DNA of 64,000 nucleotides from Nonomuraea maritima (GTDB lineage Bacteria > Actinomycetota > Actinomycetes > Streptosporangiales > Streptosporangiaceae), in NCBI RefSeq assembly GCF_900100395.1, contig NZ_FNFB01000025.1, positions 1 through 64,000 of the forward strand. Reading direction: 5' to 3'. The position numbers were made by a program, and so were the translations under genes. The stretch's first letter is position 1. Each line of letters opens with the position of its first letter. This document shows, piece after piece, positions 31,135 through 40,066 of this stretch. The notes beneath the pieces were generated by a model. It ran no database searches. It was given only the letters and a program-made list of their open reading frames with translations, and had not been told where the DNA came from.

Positions 31135-31932
31135 ATGAGTGCGGTGGCCGTCCAAGGCGGGTCGTTCGGGGAATTGCTGCGGTCATGGCGGCAGCGGCGA
31201 CGGGTGAGCCAGCTCGACCTGGGCATCGAGGCCGACGTGTCGGCCCGCCACATCAGTTTCCTGGAGACCGGCCGCTCCCGGCCCAGCAGGGAGATGGTGA
31301 TGAAGCTGGCCGAGGAGCTCGACGTGCCGCTGCGGCACCGCAACGCGCTGCTGGTCGCCGCCGGCTTCGCCCCCGTCTATCCCGAACGCGAGGTACGCGC
31401 CCCCGAGATGAGCGTCGTACGCCAAGCGCTGGAGAAGATCCTGGCCGGGCACGAGCCGTACCCGGCGGTCGTGGTCGACGCGGCGTGGAACCTGGTCGCC
31501 GCCAACGCGGCCGCGGCCATGTTCATGGAAGGGGTGCCGGACGAGCTGCTGGCGGAGCCGGTCAACGTGCTGCGGCTGTCGCTGCACCCGAAGGCGATGG
31601 GCGGGCGGCTGCTCAACCTGGCCGAGGTGCGGGCCCACCTGCTGTACCGGCTGCGCCGCCAGGCCGAGGTGTCGGGCGACGGGCGGCTGGCCGAGCTGCA
31701 CGACGAGCTGGCCGCGTACACGTACCCGGGGGTCGACCTCAACGTGGCGCACGTGCCCGGCCCCGGCGACATCCTGGTGCCGCTGCGGATCGCGGCGGGC
31801 GACCGGGTGCTGTCGATGTTCACCACCATCGCGACGTTCGGGACACCGGTGGACGTCACGCTCTCCGAGCTGGCGATCGAGACGTTCTGGCCGAACGACG
31901 AGGAGACCGCCGCCGCGTTCGCCACAAGCTAG
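31135..31932 (+). CDS. XRE-family regulator with MmyB-like ligand-binding domain
   Basis: The 265-residue protein has an N-terminal HTH (LRSWRQRRRVSQLDLGIEADVSARHISFLETGRSRPSREM, shown in part) and a C-terminal MmyB-type PAS-like domain (YPAVVVDAAWNLVAANAAAAMFM), which in MmyB binds a fatty acid. Many actinomycete members regulate a neighbouring oxidoreductase. Here the gene is divergent from the BNR unit and convergent with the sialidase-like gene, so no target is obvious. The ATG at 31135 has a -10-like TAGCGT (31122-31127) seven bases before it, suggesting a leaderless transcript; upstream in-frame starts are not favoured. The stop codon overlaps that of the opposite-strand gene. Confidence 0.82.
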   Translation: MSAVAVQGGSFGELLRSWRQRRRVSQLDLGIEADVSARHISFLETGRSRPSREMVMKLAEELDVPLRHRNALLVAAGFAPVYPEREVRAPEMSVVRQALEKILAGHEPYPAVVVDAAWNLVAANAAAAMFMEGVPDELLAEPVNVLRLSLHPKAMGGRLLNLAEVRAHLLYRLRRQAEVSGDGRLAELHDELAAYTYPGVDLNVAHVPGPGDILVPLRIAAGDRVLSMFTTIATFGTPVDVTLSELAIETFWPNDEETAAAFATS

Positions 31933-33380
31933 CGGGACGTCGCGGGCGGCCCGGCGGCTGGATCGCCGGTCGCGACCGCCGCATCGACGGACACGGTGGC
32001 GGGGCCGCCACCCACCAGCGGCAGCCCTCCGGCGACGGTATGGGTGCGCACCTCGCCCACCTCGTCAGGGGGCGGGGCGGCGACCGCGAAGGCGGGGAAG
32101 GCCCGGCCTCCCGGCAGCACCGAGGTGGAGATGTAGTCGCCCACCGTGAGCCCGGCGCCCGCGGCCGCCAGCCGGTCGAGCTCGACCGGGCCGTGCAGCT
32201 CCAGCGGCGGCGACCAGCCGGCGCCCCCGTCGACGGACGAGGTGTAGGCGACCGTGAGGCGGCAGGTGGCCGCCGTGCAGGCGGCCTCGGGGTAGCGGTA
32301 GTACGTCAGCGCGAGCCTGGCCGCCTGCTCGCCGCCGCTCTCGCGGTCGACGCCGAGACCGGGGATGAAGTGGTCGCCGCCGCCGGACGTGACGCGCACG
32401 GGGTCGCTCCACGACGCGCCCGTCCCCGACCTGCTCAGCACGATGTCGTTGCCCGCGCAGCCGTACTGGAAGCGGCAGTCGTGCCAGGCGACGTACACGG
32501 TTCCCGAGGCGTCGGCCTCGGCGGACGGCAGGGGCTCGGCGCGCAGGCCGCCCGCGACCGGGTGCCGCTCGACCCGCGCGACCGCCACGCTCGCGCCCCA
32601 CGTCCCGCCGCCGTCGAGCGAGCGGAAGGCGCGGACGTACCCGTCGTCGCCCAGGTACGGCACCACGACGGCGCCGTCCGGCCGCACCACCGGCTGGCCG
32701 CCGAGGCCGGTGGCCGAGGTGGGGGCGACCTCCCAGGTCACGCCGCCGTCGGAGGAACGGGCCACCATGATCAGATTGCCGGCCGCGTGGTCGTCGAAGA
32801 CGGCGTAGCAACGGCCCAGGTACGGGCTGCGCTCGCCGTTGTCGCACACCACCCAGCTCTTGTCCAGGTCGGCCCGGTCGGCCGCCGCGGTGACGACCGG
32901 ACGTTCCCAGTTCAGCCCGCCGTCGACCGATCGGCTGGTCAGCACCGCGGCACCGGTGCCGTCGCCGGAGAGCGCGAGGGTGGTGACCAGCCACACGCCG
33001 TGCCGGGCGTCGTAGGCCACCGACGGGTCGCTCACCCGCTGGTACGGTCCGCCGATGAGACCCGGCAGCAGGCCGCTCGTCCAGCTGGTGTCGCCGTCGG
33101 CGGAGGCCGCGACCACGACGCCGGCCGCGCCCACGTCGGCGTACCTGCCCGCCTGGTGCGCCACCACGAGGGTCGAGCCCCACTGGTAGGTGTCGGGGCC
33201 GGTCTGCGGGCCGGGCGCGTCCGCTCCGACGAGGGTGAGCGGGATGGCCGTGTCGTCGGACGCGTACGCCGGCACGATCGTGAGGACGACGGTGAGCAGC
33301 GCGACGGCGAGCGCGCGTACGCCCGTCCGCGCGGCCGGAGGGAGACAGGGCACAGAGGAGGGCGCGGAGGAGGGCGGCAC
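31929..33380 (-). CDS. Secreted sialidase/BNR-repeat protein
   Basis: The 483-residue precursor has a hydrophobic signal segment (VRALAVALLTVVLTIVPAYA, cleavage near residue 40) and several Asp-box motifs (SVDGGLNW, SSDGGVTW, SLDGGGTW, SVDGGAGW). These fit a six-bladed propeller related to exo-sialidases. Paired cysteines (CDNGERSPYLGRC, CRFQYGC, CTAATC) suggest disulfides in the exported protein. I did not find a full sialidase catalytic set, so it may be a carbohydrate-binding or otherwise repurposed propeller. The GTG at 33380 follows an AGAGG site. Its stop codon overlaps the stop of the MmyB-type regulator on the other strand. Confidence 0.75.
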   Translation of the reverse strand: MPPSSAPSSVPCLPPAARTGVRALAVALLTVVLTIVPAYASDDTAIPLTLVGADAPGPQTGPDTYQWGSTLVVAHQAGRYADVGAAGVVVAASADGDTSWTSGLLPGLIGGPYQRVSDPSVAYDARHGVWLVTTLALSGDGTGAAVLTSRSVDGGLNWERPVVTAAADRADLDKSWVVCDNGERSPYLGRCYAVFDDHAAGNLIMVARSSDGGVTWEVAPTSATGLGGQPVVRPDGAVVVPYLGDDGYVRAFRSLDGGGTWGASVAVARVERHPVAGGLRAEPLPSAEADASGTVYVAWHDCRFQYGCAGNDIVLSRSGTGASWSDPVRVTSGGGDHFIPGLGVDRESGGEQAARLALTYYRYPEAACTAATCRLTVAYTSSVDGGAGWSPPLELHGPVELDRLAAAGAGLTVGDYISTSVLPGGRAFPAFAVAAPPPDEVGEVRTHTVAGGLPLVGGGPATVSVDAAVATGDPAAGPPATSR

Positions 33381-33448
33381 GGATCACCTCTCTTGGCGTG
33401 GCACCCTCCAGCAGGCACCGTCCGGGCCGCCCGTGTCAACATCCTGAT

Positions 33449-34573
33449 CTAGAAATCGCGCTCGCCCTGGGTGACGTCGCGGTGGATCTGCGCCGGCGGC
33501 ACGCCGCCGTCCTGGAGGCGCCGCACGGTCTCGTTGACCATGCCGCGCGGTCCGCACACGTACACGTCGTGCTCGGCCCAGGAGGGGAAGCGCTGGGTCA
33601 CCTCCGGCAGGTGGCCGCGCATGCCGTCGAAGGCCGGCTGGTCCGACACGACCGGCAGCACCCGCAGCCACGGGAACGACGACTCCATCCTGATCAGGTC
33701 GGGCAGGTCGTACAGCTCCTCGGCGGTACGGGCGCCGTACAGCAGATGGATGTTGGGACGGCGGCCGGAGGCGATGATCGACTCGATGACGGCCTTCAGC
33801 GGCGCGAGGCCGGTGCCGCCGGCGACGCACAGCACGTCGCGCTCGCTGTCCTCGCGCGGCGCCATCGTGCCCATGGGCGGCCCGAGCATGACCGTGTCGC
33901 CGATGCGGGTGTGCCGGGCGAGCGCGGTGGACACCCAGCCGCCCGCGACGGCGCGTACGTGCAGCCTGATCGTGTTGTCGGGGCGCGGCGCGTTCGCGAT
34001 GGAGAACGTCCGCCACACCCGGGGCCAGCGCGCGGTCTGCACGTTGACGTACTGACCCGGCGTGTACGGCAGCCGCTGCGTGGGCCGCAGCGTGATCACC
34101 GTGATGTCGCGGTGGCGCGGCTCGTGGTCGATCACCTCCGCCAGCCACCACGCGGGGTTGACCCCGGCGTCCTCGTCGGCCGCCTTGATCATGAGGTCGG
34201 CGGCCGCCGCGTACGCCGACACCCAGGCGGCCTCGATCTCGTCGTTCCAGATCTCGGCGGCGAAGCGCCTGATCGTGGCGACGAGCGCGTTGCCGACAGC
34301 CGTGTAGTGCTCGGCGATGACGCCGTACTTGCGGTGGTCCCGGCCGAGCTGGCCGAGGTACGCGGCCATGCCGTCCGGGCTGTCCACGCTCCACACGATG
34401 CGCGTGAGCGCGCTGAACAACCGGTCACGCTGGACGTCCATGGCCGGCGGGAACATGCCGCGCAGGTGCGGACTCTCAGCGAACAACCGTCCGTAGAAGT
34501 AGGCCGTGGCCTTTTCGGCCTGCGGCTCGACGGCGGAGAAACTCTCCTTTACCAGGCGCGGATTCAACGACAT
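33449..34573 (-). CDS. Flavohaemoglobin-like protein (globin plus FAD/NAD reductase)
   Basis: The 374-residue protein joins a globin domain (about 1-135) to a ferredoxin-reductase-type FAD and NAD domain (about 145-374). Globin features are the helix B/C region TAYFYGRLF and the likely proximal His in HRKYGVIAEHYTAVG. Reductase features are the FAD motif RTFSIANAP, the NAD-binding VAGGTGLAPLKAVIES, LLYGARTAEELYDL and the terminal VYVCGPRGM. Classic members detoxify nitric oxide; a divergent actinobacterial subgroup instead has proposed lactate or electron-transfer roles. The start at 34573 (MSLNPRLVKESFSAV) matches the globin fold; the open frame upstream to 34708 is probably leader. Confidence 0.85.
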   Translation of the reverse strand: MSLNPRLVKESFSAVEPQAEKATAYFYGRLFAESPHLRGMFPPAMDVQRDRLFSALTRIVWSVDSPDGMAAYLGQLGRDHRKYGVIAEHYTAVGNALVATIRRFAAEIWNDEIEAAWVSAYAAAADLMIKAADEDAGVNPAWWLAEVIDHEPRHRDITVITLRPTQRLPYTPGQYVNVQTARWPRVWRTFSIANAPRPDNTIRLHVRAVAGGWVSTALARHTRIGDTVMLGPPMGTMAPREDSERDVLCVAGGTGLAPLKAVIESIIASGRRPNIHLLYGARTAEELYDLPDLIRMESSFPWLRVLPVVSDQPAFDGMRGHLPEVTQRFPSWAEHDVYVCGPRGMVNETVRRLQDGGVPPAQIHRDVTQGERDF

Positions 34574-35054
34574 CTTTCCAACCCCACCCCTTGACCGGAA
34601 ACGCATTCCGGTCTTGTCGTCCACCTCCCTGACGGCTCCGGGTCGTGAGCGCCTGACCCCCACCCCGGCGTATGTCCTGCGCTCGAAAGTGAGTGTTACA
34701 CCGCTCATGACGCGTCACAACCGTTTCACCCCAATAAGGTGCGATGCTGAACTATCCGTAGTGGGACGGTGATTTTCTGTATCCGGCGCTCCGCTGTTTC
34801 GGCGGCGAAGGTGAATATTCATCACATTGGCTTCCCCGCGTGCTCAGTAAAGACAAAAGCGGGGCGCGCGCCGCTCCATGGCCGGCGACGAGGGGAGAGG
34901 GGACCCGACGGGAAACTCGCGCCCCGCCGGGCCCAAGTGATCTCCGGGAGGGGTGACAATCGGGAAAGCAGGTGCGCCATGATGGCCATGTGCCCGCCGC
35001 CTTCCGGCCCGGCCGGTGACGGCGCGAACTCCACCGTGCCCCCCTGGAGACCGC
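34574..35054. other. Divergent intergenic region of 481 bases with a possible promoter
   Basis: For the globin-reductase on the minus strand a -35 TTGTGA (34715-34720) and -10-like TAACAC (34693-34698) are spaced by 16 bases, leaving a leader of about 115 bases. On the plus side, short frames before the amidotransferase-like gene at 35055 have no support. No hairpins or repeats of note were found. I saw no NsrR- or Rex-like site that I could defend. Confidence 0.35.
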
Positions 35055-35741
35055 ATGTCCCGACCGCTGATCGGCATCACCGCCTACTTCGAAGCAGCCC
35101 GCTGGGGCGACTGGGTGCGCGAGGCCGTGCTGTCACCTCCGTCCTACGCCAAGGCGGTCGCGCGTGCGGGGGGCGCGCCGGTGGTCCTGCCGCCGCTCGG
35201 CCCGCAGAGCGCCGACGACTACGTGAGCGGCCTTCGGGGCCTCGTCCTTTCGGGCGGCGTCGAGGTCGGCACCGACGCCTACAACGCCGAGCGCGACGAG
35301 CGCGTCCCCGAGCCCCAGACCCACCGCGACCGGTTCGAGCTGGCCCTGGTCAGGGCCGCCGTCCGCGCCGGCCTGCCGATCCTCGCCATCGCCCGCGGCA
35401 TGCACGTGCTCAACGTCGCCCAGGGCGGCACGCTCATCCCGTGGCTGCCCGAGGTGCTCGGCAACGACCGCCACACCGAGTCCGGCGGCGCCCACGTCAT
35501 CCAGGTCAGCGTCTCCAGCAAGCTCGGCAAGGCGCTCGGCGACAAGGTCGAGGTCACCGCGCCGCACCACCAGTCCGTACGCCGCCTCGGCAGCGGCCTG
35601 CTCGCCGTGGCGTGGGCCGACGACCAGATCGTCGAGGGCATCGAGCTGCAGGGGCACCGGTTCGGCGTGGGCGTCCAGTGGCACCCGGAACGCGGCGACG
35701 ACAACCGGCTCTTCGATGCGTTCGTCGAGGCGGCCCGCTAG
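35055..35741 (+). CDS. Class I glutamine-amidotransferase-like protein (C26 family) lacking the catalytic cysteine
   Basis: The 228-residue protein has the fold of gamma-glutamyl-GABA hydrolases: an oxyanion region LRGLVLSGGVEVGTDAYN, the nucleophile elbow PILAIARGMHVLNVAQGG, and the C-terminal VQWHPERGDDNRLF. At the elbow the family has G-I-C-R-G; here the Cys is Ala113 (codon GCC at 35391-35393), so hydrolysis by the usual thiol mechanism is impossible. The His-Pro-Glu of the triad is kept. It may be a binding or regulatory pseudoenzyme. The ATG at 35055 follows TGGAGA. Its stop codon TAG is part of the -10 element of the next gene. Confidence 0.75.
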   Translation: MSRPLIGITAYFEAARWGDWVREAVLSPPSYAKAVARAGGAPVVLPPLGPQSADDYVSGLRGLVLSGGVEVGTDAYNAERDERVPEPQTHRDRFELALVRAAVRAGLPILAIARGMHVLNVAQGGTLIPWLPEVLGNDRHTESGGAHVIQVSVSSKLGKALGDKVEVTAPHHQSVRRLGSGLLAVAWADDQIVEGIELQGHRFGVGVQWHPERGDDNRLFDAFVEAAR

Positions 35742-35750
35742 GCTTCGATC

Positions 35751-36665
35751 ATGCCGCTGCACCCCCAGGCGCGCGACCACCTCGCCCGGCACCCGTCCGA
35801 TCTCAGCGTCGATCCGGCCACCCTCGACCTGGCGGCCATCGAAGAGATCCGCTCGCACGACGCGCTGGCGATCCACCGCGGCCCGCTCACCAAACTGCCG
35901 CTCATCCGTGACGAACTGGCCGAGGGCGTCCCGGTCCGCATCTACCGCGCTGACACCGGCGACGCGCCGCTGCCCGTGGTCGTCTACTTCCACGGCGGCG
36001 GCTGGGTCTTCGGCAGCGTCCAGCGCAACGACGCCGCCGGGCGCGACCTCGCCCTCCGCACCGGCGCGGTCGTCGTGTCGGTCGACTACCGGCTGGCGCC
36101 CGAACACCCCTTCCCCGCCGCCGCCGACGACGCCTGGACGGTCGTCCGCGACATCTTCGCCCGGCCCGCCTTCTACCAGAGCAACGGCAGCGTGGCGGTG
36201 CTCGGCGACAGTGCGGGCGGCAACCTCGCCGCCGTGGCCGCCTGGCAGGCCCGCGACGCCGGGCTGCGCCTGGCCCACCAGGTGCTCGTCTACCCGGTCG
36301 TCGACCTGGCCATGGACACACCGAGCTACGCCGAGTTCGCCAAGGGCTACGGCCTCGACGCCGAGGAGATGGCCTGGTTCGCCCGGCAGTACGCGGACGG
36401 CGCCGACCCGGCCGACCCGCGCCTGTCCCCGCTGCGCCTGCCCGACATGTCCGGCCTGGCCCCGGCCACCGTCGTGACCGCCGAGTACGACGTGCTGCGC
36501 GACGAGGGCGAGCGGTACGCCCGCCGCCTCGCCGACGCCGGTGTCCCTGCCGAACTGCGCAGGTTCGACGGCGCGGTGCACAGCTTCTTCGTCCTGCCCG
36601 GGCTGTTCGACCAGGCGGCGCAGGCACGCGACTACGTCGCCGCCCGGCTGAAGGAGGCGCTGTGA
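35751..36665 (+). CDS. Alpha/beta hydrolase, HSL (hormone-sensitive lipase) family esterase
   Basis: The 304-residue enzyme has the oxyanion motif HGGGWVFGS, the nucleophile elbow GDSAGGN (Ser about 160), the acid in TAEYDVLRDEG and the catalytic His in VHSFFVLPG. These mark the bacterial HSL/acetyl-esterase family, which cleaves short-chain esters. It has no signal peptide. The ATG at 35751 lies six bases after the -10-like TAGGCT (35739-35744), which overlaps the preceding stop codon, indicating a leaderless transcript. Its stop codon overlaps the start of the crotonase gene (GTGA), so the two form an operon, possibly for ester or lactone degradation. Confidence 0.85.
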   Translation: MPLHPQARDHLARHPSDLSVDPATLDLAAIEEIRSHDALAIHRGPLTKLPLIRDELAEGVPVRIYRADTGDAPLPVVVYFHGGGWVFGSVQRNDAAGRDLALRTGAVVVSVDYRLAPEHPFPAAADDAWTVVRDIFARPAFYQSNGSVAVLGDSAGGNLAAVAAWQARDAGLRLAHQVLVYPVVDLAMDTPSYAEFAKGYGLDAEEMAWFARQYADGADPADPRLSPLRLPDMSGLAPATVVTAEYDVLRDEGERYARRLADAGVPAELRRFDGAVHSFFVLPGLFDQAAQARDYVAARLKEAL

Positions 36666-37447
36666 CAGGCCCGTACGAGAAGCTCAAGATCGACACGCCG
36701 GCCGAGGGCGTGCTGCGGGTGACGATCAGCGAGCCGGGCCGGCTCAACGCCGTCGACGCGACCGCCCACCGCGAGCTGGGCGAGGTCTGGCGCGACGCCG
36801 ACCGCGACGACTCGGTGCGGGCGGTCCTCGTCACGGGGGAGGGGCCGGCGTTCTCGGCGGGCGGCGACCTGTCGATGATCGAGGAGATGACGCGCGACCA
36901 CGCCACCCGGCTGCGGGTGTTCGCCGAGGCCCGCGACATCGTCTACAACGTGCTCAACTGCTCCAAGCCGATCGTCTCCGCGATCCGCGGCCCGGCCGTC
37001 GGCGCCGGGCTCGCCGTCGCGCTGCTCGCCGACATCTCCGTCGCCGGCCGCACCGCGCGCATCATCGACGGCCACACCCGGCTCGGCGTCGCGGCCGGCG
37101 ACCACGCCGCGATCGTCTGGCCGCTGCTGTGCGGCCTGGCCAAGGCCAAGTACCACCTGCTGCTGTGCGAACCCGTCACCGGCGAGGAGGCCGAGCGCAT
37201 GGGGCTGGTCAGCCTGTGCGTCGACGACGACGAGGTGCACGACAAGGCGATGGAGATCGCCGTCAGGCTGGCCTCGGGGGCGCAGGAGGCGATCCGGCTC
37301 ACGAAGTACTCGCTCAACAACTGGCTGCGCCTCGCGGGCCCGTCGTTCGACGCGTCCCTGGCGATGGAGTTTCTCGGCTTCACCGGCCCCGACGTCGTCG
37401 AGGGCGTGCGTGCGGTGCGCGAGAAGCGACCGCCGTCGTTCGGTTGA
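36662..37447 (+). CDS. Enoyl-CoA hydratase/isomerase family protein
   Basis: The 261-residue crotonase-fold protein shows the oxyanion-hole sequences FSAGGDLSMIEEM and IRGPAVGAGLAVALLADISV, and the family C-terminus. At the position where enoyl-CoA hydratases carry catalytic Glu residues the sequence reads DGHTRLGVAAGDHAAIVWPLL, with Asp and Gly in place of the usual EP-x3-G pattern, so the reaction may not be simple hydration. It may be an isomerase, dehalogenase or ring-cleavage type. It is translationally coupled to the esterase gene through a GTGA overlap. Confidence 0.82.
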   Translation: MTGPYEKLKIDTPAEGVLRVTISEPGRLNAVDATAHRELGEVWRDADRDDSVRAVLVTGEGPAFSAGGDLSMIEEMTRDHATRLRVFAEARDIVYNVLNCSKPIVSAIRGPAVGAGLAVALLADISVAGRTARIIDGHTRLGVAAGDHAAIVWPLLCGLAKAKYHLLLCEPVTGEEAERMGLVSLCVDDDEVHDKAMEIAVRLASGAQEAIRLTKYSLNNWLRLAGPSFDASLAMEFLGFTGPDVVEGVRAVREKRPPSFG

Positions 37448-37670
37448 GCGACGGGTGTGCTTCCCCCGCCTTCGGGTAGGCGGGCCTCATGCGGGGTGGA
37501 CCGCTGAGACAGCAGAGGAGGAGCCGGCCCACCCGTACGCTCGGGGACCACGGGGCCGGGGGGCCTCCTGTGACAACTCGGGCGAACCGGGCATCTGAGC
37601 CGCCAGGGAGTCGAGCAGGGAGCTTCCCGGCGTTGGGTCCGGCCACCCGATCCAGGCGCCGATCGGGAGG

Positions 37671-37689
37671 CCGGGCTCCCTGAGCCCGG
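37671..37689 (-). terminator. Hairpin downstream of the methyltransferase gene
   Basis: CCGGGCTC (37671-37678) pairs with GAGCCCGG (37682-37689) across three bases, just past the end of the minus-strand methyltransferase gene. A weaker CCCGCC/GGCGGG hairpin at 37465-37484 follows the crotonase gene on the other side. The remaining 200 bases between the two genes show no further supported feature. Confidence 0.55.
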
Positions 37690-37692
37690 GGA

Positions 37693-38280
37693 TCAGCGGG
37701 GACGTCGTGCGTTGAAGACGAAGGCCGGGGGAGTGTTGCGCCAGACCGTACGCCCCTGGACGACCTCCTCGAACCGCTCGGCCAGCAGCGCGCGGAAGCG
37801 CCGCGCCGAGCTGAGCGCGATGGCGTGCGCGTAGGAGAACGTCGTGAACGCCGCCCCCGGGCTCATGGCCGCCGTCACCGCGGCCAGCAGATCATGCTGC
37901 AGCCCGTTGGGGAACGCGGCCCACGGCAGCCCGCTCACCACCACGTCGGCCGAACGCAGGCCCCGCTCACCCAGCAGGTCGGTGAGGCGGGCGGCGTCGG
38001 CGTGCGCGACGTCCACGCCGGGGAACCGCTCGGCCAGCAGCCCCGCCAGCGTCTCGTTGAGCTCCACGGCCAGGTGGTGGCCGCGCCCGCCCAGCCGCCG
38101 CTGGATCTCGGCGGTGAACGCGCCCGTGCCCGGCCCGAGCTCGACGACGACCGGCTCGCCGCGTTCGGGGATGGGGGCGCACACGGCCGCCGCGAGGCGC
38201 CGGGAACTCGGGGCCACCGCGCCGATCGTGCCGGGGGAGCGCAGGAACTGTCCGAGGAAGAGCGCCGTGTCGTTCGCCAT
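37693..38280 (-). CDS. Class I SAM-dependent methyltransferase (phospholipid N-methyltransferase/KsgA-like)
   Basis: The 195-residue enzyme begins with ALFLGQFLRSPGTIGAVAPSS, a start typical of the phosphatidylethanolamine N-methyltransferase-like group, followed by motif I VVVELGPGTGAFTAEI and the acidic AVELNE. The later VVVSGLPWAAF corresponds to the D/N-P-P-[YFW]-like position of rRNA adenine methyltransferases but reads S-G-L-P-W as in the PmtA group. Phospholipid methylation is therefore more likely than rRNA methylation. The ATG at 38280 has TACCTT (38287-38292) six bases upstream, indicating a leaderless start, and the gene diverges from the histidine kinase gene. Confidence 0.75.
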   Translation of the reverse strand: MANDTALFLGQFLRSPGTIGAVAPSSRRLAAAVCAPIPERGEPVVVELGPGTGAFTAEIQRRLGGRGHHLAVELNETLAGLLAERFPGVDVAHADAARLTDLLGERGLRSADVVVSGLPWAAFPNGLQHDLLAAVTAAMSPGAAFTTFSYAHAIALSSARRFRALLAERFEEVVQGRTVWRNTPPAFVFNARRPR

Positions 38281-38407
38281 GACCCGAAGGTAGGGGATGT
38301 TCGGCGCTGATCGCTCCACCGTCCGGACACAGGTCCGGCCACTTGGAGGAGGCGAATTCCCTCGCGGGGAGGATCGGCCGGTCACGGACGGCCGATACCG
38401 TGTGTGC

Positions 38408-40066
38408 ATGCGTTGGCGTGGTGTGCCACTGGACGTCCTGCTGGCGGCGTCCGGAGTGAGCCTGGATCTGCTGACCACGGCGAACGCCGGCGACACCCCT
38501 TCCCTGCCCGCCGCGTCCAACATCCCGATGGCGCTGCTGGTCGGCCTGCCCATGGGCCTCGTACGCCACCGGCCGCTGCTCGTCACCCTCTACCTGGCCG
38601 CCTTCCTCGCCGTCACCGACCAGCTCGGCTCGTTCACCTCCAACACCGCGCAGATCCTCCTCTGCGTGGCGCTGGGCGTGGCCGGATACCGTGCGCGGCC
38701 GCGGGCCACCAGCATGGCCGTGGCCCCCGCCATCGCCGCGACCGCGCTCAACCTCGCCGGCTCCGACTCCCCGCCCACCGCCAACATGGTCGTGTACGCC
38801 GTGCTGCTGCCGGTCGCCCCCGCCGTGCTCGGCTCCTACCTGCGCAGTACCGCCGAGCGGCTGCGCGAGCGCGACGTCACCCCCGACGCGCTGCTCGCCG
38901 CGGGCGGCGTGACCATCACCGTCCTCACCACCTGGACCTCCTGGCACTCCGGCGGCCAGCCCGTGTGGGTCGCCGGGCTGCTCGCCGTCGTCGGCGGCCT
39001 GTCGCTGGGCGTCGCCCGGCGGCTGCCCGGCCTGGTCCTCGTGCTGCAGGGCGTGCTGCTGGTCACCGCCGACGCCTATCTCAAGGACGCCGTCACCACC
39101 TGCCTCATCCTCACGCTCATCGCCATCGGGGTGTTCGCCATGCGGGTGCACTCGTGGGCGTGGACCATCGCGGCGTACCTCACCGGCTGTCTGCTCGGCG
39201 CGATCGCCATGGTCGGCGACGACACCGAGATCACCGCCTTCCGGGCCGGGGTGCTGATGTCGGTGGTCGCGACGCCCATCGCGATCGGCCGCTACCTCGG
39301 GATGCGCCGGGCCGCCGTGGCGGCCGAGCGGCTGCGCGGCGAGGAGGCCGCCCGCGCCGCCGTGGCGCAGGTACGCGCCGACCAGCTCGCCGAGCGCGAA
39401 CGCATCGCCCGTGACGTGCACGACATCGTCGCCCACCACGTCGGCGCGATGGTCCTGCGCGCCGGCGCGGCCCGCTACACCGCGCCCGACGGCCCGGTCG
39501 CCGACGCGCTCGACGACATCCGCGAGGCCGGCCACCAGGTGCTGCAGGACCTGCGCGACCTGCTCGACCTGCTGCGCGACCCCGACCGCCAGCCCGACCT
39601 GCTGACCGACCCCTCCGACGTGGTCCGCGAGGCCGCCGAACGCATGTCCTCGGCGGGCCTCGCCGTCGACCTCGACCTCGACCCGGCCACCGACCACGCC
39701 CCACTCATCGCCCGCGCCTCCGCGGCCCGCATCGTCCAGGAAGGACTCACCAACGTGCTCAAACACGCCGGCCCCGGCACCAGGGTCCGGGTCTGCTTGG
39801 CGGCCTCGCCGGAGGGGATGGAGGTCGAGATCCGCAACGGCCGCCCTCCCACCACCGTCGAGCGGCTGCCCTCCTCGGGGCGCGGCCTGGCCGGCATGCG
39901 TGAACGCGTGCGTGCCCTCGGCGGCACCCTCAGCGCCGGCTCAGACGGCGACGGCGGCTGGGTGCTGCTCGCGCACCTGCCCGCCCGCCCGGCGTCGGGC
40001 ATGACGCAGGACGACGTGAGCACGCCGGCCTGCGGCCTGGGGAACGCGCTGAGGAGCAGGGCGTGA
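38408..40066 (+). CDS. Sensor histidine kinase, HisKA_3 (NarL-type system)
   Basis: The 552-residue membrane kinase has about eight or nine hydrophobic segments in its first 300 residues as a sensor, then a DHp domain with the phosphorylated His338 in ERERIARDVHDIVAHHV. It ends in an HATPase domain (VQEGLTNVLKHAGPGTRVRV, then GRGLAGMRERV; segments abbreviated). No extracytoplasmic loop of size is evident, so it may sense within the membrane. The ATG at 38408 lies six bases after TACCGT (38396-38401), consistent with leaderless translation. Its stop overlaps the response-regulator start (GTGA). The stimulus is unknown. Confidence 0.88.
   Translation: MRWRGVPLDVLLAASGVSLDLLTTANAGDTPSLPAASNIPMALLVGLPMGLVRHRPLLVTLYLAAFLAVTDQLGSFTSNTAQILLCVALGVAGYRARPRATSMAVAPAIAATALNLAGSDSPPTANMVVYAVLLPVAPAVLGSYLRSTAERLRERDVTPDALLAAGGVTITVLTTWTSWHSGGQPVWVAGLLAVVGGLSLGVARRLPGLVLVLQGVLLVTADAYLKDAVTTCLILTLIAIGVFAMRVHSWAWTIAAYLTGCLLGAIAMVGDDTEITAFRAGVLMSVVATPIAIGRYLGMRRAAVAAERLRGEEAARAAVAQVRADQLAERERIARDVHDIVAHHVGAMVLRAGAARYTAPDGPVADALDDIREAGHQVLQDLRDLLDLLRDPDRQPDLLTDPSDVVREAAERMSSAGLAVDLDLDPATDHAPLIARASAARIVQEGLTNVLKHAGPGTRVRVCLAASPEGMEVEIRNGRPPTTVERLPSSGRGLAGMRERVRALGGTLSAGSDGDGGWVLLAHLPARPASGMTQDDVSTPACGLGNALRSRA

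Noticed and set aside
31929..33380. True exo-sialidase
   Set aside because: Asp-boxes are clear but a full sialidase catalytic set of three Arg plus Tyr-Glu could not be assigned.
37967..39766. Minus-strand open frame opposite the histidine kinase
   Set aside because: Low-complexity Gly/His/Asp-rich sequence opposite a clear kinase gene; no start signal.
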